Below are positions 61,006 through 64,000 of a DNA stretch of 64,000 nt, piece after piece. Made by a program: the position numbers and the translations under genes. Source of the stretch: JAYODW01 sp038116745 (GTDB taxonomy: Bacteria; Pseudomonadota; Gammaproteobacteria; Ga0077536); NCBI GenBank assembly GCA_038116745.1, contig JAYODW010000009.1, positions 48,574-112,573 of the forward strand, read 5' to 3'. Position 1 is the stretch's first letter. Each line of letters starts with the position of its first letter. The notes under the pieces were generated by a model. It did not search any database. It was not told where the DNA came from and saw nothing but the letters and a program-made list of their open reading frames with translations.

Positions 61006-62019
61006 GTGACACCCGCGCAACCCGCCCGTCGACGATGCCTTCAGCTGCTGGCGAGCAGCTGTCTGTTGCCTGTTACAGGGTGGAGTAGCGCAGCGCCTGC
61101 GGCAGCACTGAAACCGGTCCGCTGGCGCGGGATGGCGCTGGGAGGGCCGGCAGACGTTGTGCTCTATCACCCGGACGCTGCGCAGGCCGAACAGGCGCTG
61201 GCAGAGGTGACCCGCGAACTTGCTGAACTTGAGGCGCAGTTCAGTCTTTTTCTACCGGACTCCGCGCTGAGCCGGCTCAACCGTGATGGGCGCCTCGATG
61301 CGGCGCCGGCTGCGCTGCTGGCCCTGCTGGGCGAGATTGACAGCCTGCACGCGCATTCCGGCGGTGCTTTCGACCCCACCGTCCAGCCCCTGTGGCAGCT
61401 CTACGCAGAGCATTTCGCGCGCGCGGGTGCAGAGCCAAACGGGCCGGATGCTGGAAAACTCGCGGCGGTGCGTGCCCGGGTCGGATATCGCCATGTGCAG
61501 CGGCATGCCCGGACGGTGGCGTTTGATCGCGCGGACATGGCGCTCACGCTGAACGGTATCGCGCAGGGCTTTATCACCGACCGTGTGCGCGCACGCCTGG
61601 CCGCTGCAGGCATGCCCCACGCCCTGGTCAACCTGGGCGAATACGCCGCGCTGGGGCCCCACCCTGACGGCGGACCCTGGCAGATTGTGGTGCCGCATCC
61701 GCTGTTACCGTGGCGCAGCATTGCGCGCCTGCCGCTCACCGATGGCATGGCCATCGCGACGTCTGCCGGTGCCGGTACACCCTTCTCCGGCGATCCGGCC
61801 CATCACCATCTGTTTGACCCACAGAGCGGGCGCAGCGCGGACGGCTGGCGCAGCGTGAGCGTGGTCGCGCCGAGCGCAACCCTGGCCGACGGCCTGTCGA
61901 CCGCCCTGGCCGTGGCCCCCCCTGCCCGAACTGAGGCAATCCTGCGACATTACCCGGCGGCTGGTGCCCTCGCACTGGACAGCGCAGGGCAGGTGCGCCG
62001 GTTCGGCACGCTCGGCTGA
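61006..62019 (+). CDS. apbE: FAD:protein FMN transferase ApbE
   Basis: The 337-residue protein has a basic leader with a hydrophobic stretch (RRRCLQLLASSCLLPVTGWS) and an ApbE fold. RWRGMALGGPADVVLYH near 42, FSLFLPDSALSRLNRDG near 78, SGGAFDPTVQPLWQLYAEH near 120, LNGIAQGFITDRVRARL near 185 and AIATSAGAGTPFSGDPAHHHLFDPQSG near 245 are all present. It moves FMN from FAD to a threonine of the target protein in the periplasm. GTG 61006 has GGAGG nine bases upstream. It faces the porin/FMN-binding/PepSY group. Confidence 0.9.
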   Translation: MTPAQPARRRCLQLLASSCLLPVTGWSSAAPAAALKPVRWRGMALGGPADVVLYHPDAAQAEQALAEVTRELAELEAQFSLFLPDSALSRLNRDGRLDAAPAALLALLGEIDSLHAHSGGAFDPTVQPLWQLYAEHFARAGAEPNGPDAGKLAAVRARVGYRHVQRHARTVAFDRADMALTLNGIAQGFITDRVRARLAAAGMPHALVNLGEYAALGPHPDGGPWQIVVPHPLLPWRSIARLPLTDGMAIATSAGAGTPFSGDPAHHHLFDPQSGRSADGWRSVSVVAPSATLADGLSTALAVAPPARTEAILRHYPAAGALALDSAGQVRRFGTLG

Positions 62020-62128
62020 AACTCGAAATTCTGCGCGGCAGGGTAGAGCGATCACGGTATGGTGATGCTGACCGGGAGGGGCGAGCATTGCCCGCGGGGT
62101 CTCCCTGCGTAACTCAGGAGTTTTAAGG

Positions 62129-62863
62129 ATGGATCAGTCTGAAAGTGCCGCGGCGGATCTCGGGCGTCCCTGCGCGTTGTCCAAGCCATGCCTGGATATC
62201 GGCTATTTCACGAGTCAGCCTGAAGCTGTTCTCGCGTTCTGGCAGAACGAGGTCGGCCTTGCGGTGGAACCACCGGTGTCGTTCAACGACGGCCTGACCC
62301 AGTTCCGCCATACGCTCGGCGACTCGGTGGTCAAGGTGAATACGGCTAGTCACGCGCTCGAACGCCCGCCAACCGGCTATCGCGAACTGTTCATTGCATC
62401 CCCTGCCGTGGACTCGCCGCAGCTGCTGACCGATCCCGACGGTAACCTGATCACCCTCGTCCCGCCCGGACACCAGGGAGTCACCGGGATCGGTTTGCGC
62501 GTCGCGGTGGCGGATGCGGAGCGCCAGGCGGCTTTTTATCGCGACGTGATGGGCTTTGAAGCGCTTGGCGAGGGCATGTTCCGGGTCGGCTCGTCGGTCC
62601 TGCTGATCGAGGAAGACAGCAGCGCGGAACCTGCCGGACACTGGGTCAGCGCTGGCTTCCGCTATATCACCGTCCACGTCAAACGGGTCGATGCCTGTTT
62701 TGAAGCTGCGGTACGCGCGGGGGCGGTCAGTGGCGAAACGCCGTACTCGATTGGCCGCATCGCGCGGATCTCCTTTGTGCGGGACTGGGAGGGTAACTGG
62801 CTGGAGATTGCCCAACGCGCCGAAATCGCGGGGCCGTGGTGGGAGGATGAAGCGGCGGATTGA
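62129..62863 (+). CDS. VOC (glyoxalase/bleomycin resistance) family protein
   Basis: The 244-residue protein contains two VOC modules. The first begins CLDIGYFTSQPEAVLAFWQN near 21, the second GIGLRVAVADAERQAAFYRDVMGFEAL near 118, with an ending DWEGNWLEIAQ near 225 (metal-ligand Glu). LTDPDGNLITLVPP near 95 ends the first module. Two fused modules match extradiol-dioxygenase-like or glyoxalase-like enzymes. ATG 62129 is in GGATGGATCAG, with CAGGAG upstream. Substrate unknown. Confidence 0.85.
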   Translation: MDQSESAAADLGRPCALSKPCLDIGYFTSQPEAVLAFWQNEVGLAVEPPVSFNDGLTQFRHTLGDSVVKVNTASHALERPPTGYRELFIASPAVDSPQLLTDPDGNLITLVPPGHQGVTGIGLRVAVADAERQAAFYRDVMGFEALGEGMFRVGSSVLLIEEDSSAEPAGHWVSAGFRYITVHVKRVDACFEAAVRAGAVSGETPYSIGRIARISFVRDWEGNWLEIAQRAEIAGPWWEDEAAD

Positions 62864-62898
62864 GGGGGCTTGATGCCCGGCCGTCTGCGAGCAGTCGG

Positions 62899-63123
62899 TC
62901 AGGCCACGGCGTCGCGTGTCCTTTGCGCTGCGGTGACGAGGCTGTGGAACAGGGCCGCAAGACGTTCGAGGTCCAGAGGCTCGGTCATGAATGCGTCGCA
63001 GCCAGCCTGTCTGGCAGCGCGCTCAAGCGCCGGATCGTCGTCGGTACTGAGCGCCATGAGCGCCGAGCCGGCATGACCTCTCCATGCAGGCTTCCAGTGT
63101 GGAATTGCGGAGCGATCATCGTT
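62899..63123 (-). pseudogene. C-terminal remnant of a response-regulator receiver domain
   Basis: From a TGA at 63124-63126 to a TGA at 62899-62901 the minus-strand frame reads SALMALSTDDDPALERAARQ, then AGCDAFMTEPLDLERLAALF. This matches the C-terminal half of a REC domain, whose usual ending is 'ALTADDDP...AGCDAFLTKPID'. The phospho-accepting Asp half is missing, the conserved Lys is Glu (TEP), and there is no proper start. The fragment begins where the toxin gene ends (63116). It looks like a decayed gene cut off on its N-terminal side. Confidence 0.6.
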
Positions 63124-63394
63124 TCAGATCGCGGTAGAAGTTTTCGTGACTGCCTACCGCTTCGAGATAGATCAAACGCAGCAGGTCTTCGCGGGAATAT
63201 CCCATCAGGTAGAGGAGGTTCTGACTGCGGAACTTGTATACCCAGAGGCGACTGAGGTCGCCTCGCTTGCGTTCGCCGATGTCGGGGTCTGCGCTAATGA
63301 GTGCAACTGCTTGATCAACATCCGCTGCAATCTTCCGATTCAGCCGTTTATAAGCTCTGCCGAAACGACGCGTTTGACGGACTTCCCATGTCAT
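63116..63394 (-). CDS. RelE/ParE-type toxin
   Basis: The 92-residue protein opens TWEVRQTRRFGRAYKRLNRKIAADVD, has GERKRGDLSRLWVYKFRSQNLLYLMGY near 45-72 and ends LEAVGSHENFYRDLKR. This is the RelE/ParE toxin pattern (LxxxWxYKF, then xLxxxGxHxxxYRDLK). Toxins of this family cleave ribosome-bound mRNA or block gyrase. The start overlaps the antitoxin stop (ATGA). Confidence 0.85.
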   Translation of the reverse strand: MTWEVRQTRRFGRAYKRLNRKIAADVDQAVALISADPDIGERKRGDLSRLWVYKFRSQNLLYLMGYSREDLLRLIYLEAVGSHENFYRDLKR

Positions 63395-63621
63395 TCGGCG
63401 CTGCGGCCGCGAGGTACGAAAGGTTCTGCATCCTCGCGCGGCTCATTCATCGACATCAGGCTTTCGGCAATGAAGCCGGCCGGCAGGTCAGGATTGTCCA
63501 GGGCTGCACGGCCGACTTTGGCCCAGAACTCAATCTGCCCCTGCACGGTGCGAAACTCGGCTCGCGCTGCAGTCCGGGCCTGCTCGACCAAAGTCTCATC
63601 GATGCGAACGGACACGCTCAT
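63391..63621 (-). CDS. Antitoxin of the RelE/ParE-type pair
   Basis: The 76-residue protein begins with a ribbon-helix-helix-like SVSVRIDETLVEQARTAARAEFRTVQGQI, consistent with a DNA-binding antitoxin that represses its own operon. The acidic C-terminal part (SMNEPREDAEPF) would neutralise the basic toxin. ATG 63621 has GGAGAG upstream; a GTG at 63636 is less likely. It is encoded just before the toxin, the usual order for ParD-like and RelB-like antitoxins. Confidence 0.82.
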   Translation of the reverse strand: MSVSVRIDETLVEQARTAARAEFRTVQGQIEFWAKVGRAALDNPDLPAGFIAESLMSMNEPREDAEPFVPRGRSAE

Positions 63622-64000
63622 CGTTGTACTCTCCACGGATTAACCACAATTGTAGTCAAGGCGCATCCGGCCAGCAATCAGACTGCGGCTATGCAGAGAT
63701 GAACAGCGTCGCTGCGGTGCGCAATCGGCGTCTGCTCTGCGCAGTGGTCTTCAGGCCAGCGAAGACGCTGAGATCTGCGTTCTACTCCGAATTACGCCGT
63801 ATCTGCTCACGACGCTCCGGTGTGCTGCGCGCGCTGGTAGCAAGCCGGATCTGGCGGGCCGCTCGCTCGAGGCTGATCCCGCGCGTCCCAGGTGGTGCTG
63901 GTGGCTGGCCAACTGGCCGCACCTGATGCTGTGAGGGCTATGCGGGTGGTATGGTCGCGCGTCCTCGGGGCACGACCCCGGCCAGCGGCAATGACAGGAG
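63622..64000. other. Intergenic end of window, possible promoter for gene beyond edge
   Basis: I see no convincing gene here; the only plus-strand open frame of size (from 63624) has no ribosome site or recognisable sequence. TATGGT followed by CGCGCG at 63950-63961 could be a -10 region. The final bases contain ACAGGAG, which could be the ribosome site of a gene starting just past 64000. Confidence 0.4.

Noticed and set aside
1..64000. tRNA genes, rRNA, insertion sequences, CRISPR arrays
   Set aside because: I looked for T-loop GTTCGA patterns with matching stems, transposase motifs and regular repeats and found none convincing.

Overview
This is a gene-dense, GC-rich (roughly 60-65 % by eye) stretch of a proteobacterial chromosome. 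It is most likely from an aerobic gammaproteobacterium: RhlB-type helicase, RlmI, DUF1302/DUF1329 envelope proteins, a GlcDEF glycolate oxidase and an ActP/DUF4212 acetate-type symporter are all present. I see no rRNA, tRNA, insertion sequence, prophage or CRISPR. Many genes serve carboxylic acid, ketone and CoA-ester catabolism: three AMP-forming acyl/acetoacetyl-CoA ligases, a PaaK-like ligase, a thiolase, two luciferase-like monooxygenases, an SDR, two MDR dehydrogenases and a dienelactone hydrolase.

Layout. 1-5349 (+): operon with the tail of an upstream gene, hydantoinase-B/ketone-carboxylase-type subunit, UroD-like protein, PaaK-like CoA ligase and thiolase; together they read as a carboxylate, activate and thiolyse route for a ketone. 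5355-8773 (-): cNMP-binding EAL phosphodiesterase, then a sodium:solute symporter with its small subunit. 8971-10179 (+): luciferase-like monooxygenase. 10250-14929 (-): an unusual block with an A1S_2505-like protein, two secreted proteins and a TPR/SLOG/cyclase/HATPase fusion. 15029-17201 (-): a peroxiredoxin with in-frame UGA at the peroxidatic position, and rhlB. 17319-21810 (-): four-gene envelope operon. 22056-29180 (+): acetoacetyl-CoA synthetase, PNPOx-like, DUF7064-like, acyl-CoA ligase and phosphotransferase genes. 29190-30805: DUF808 (-) and SnoaL-like (+) genes.

30926-37112 (-) is the most striking part: an aromatic-amine-dehydrogenase-type cluster (aauB, E, D, A), a c-type cytochrome and, translationally coupled to it, a glycine-reductase-B-like selenoprotein with in-frame UGA in a U-P-V-C motif; MutT, AEC transporter and cNMP-binding genes follow. 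37288-42667 (+): dienelactone hydrolase, alcohol dehydrogenase, rlmI, MFS and SDR. 43255-47872 (-): amidohydrolase, acyl-CoA ligase and quinone-oxidoreductase-like genes. 48094-50335 (+): second luciferase-like enzyme and an MFS transporter. 50520-53976: rfbCBDA for dTDP-rhamnose. 54197-58031: glcDEF. 58045-62019: a possibly Fur-controlled divergent group (porin, FMN-binding protein, PepSY protein / ApbE flavin transferase). 62129 to the end: VOC protein, a response-regulator remnant and a RelE/ParE-type toxin-antitoxin pair.

The main finding is two independent candidate selenoproteins 17.4 kb apart, each with a UGA exactly at the catalytic residue of a known redox family, continuous homology on both sides, and a hairpin whose apical loop begins 17 nt after the UGA. 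A standard gene caller would split or truncate both. The second theme is the coupling of one of them to a tryptophan-tryptophylquinone amine dehydrogenase cluster.
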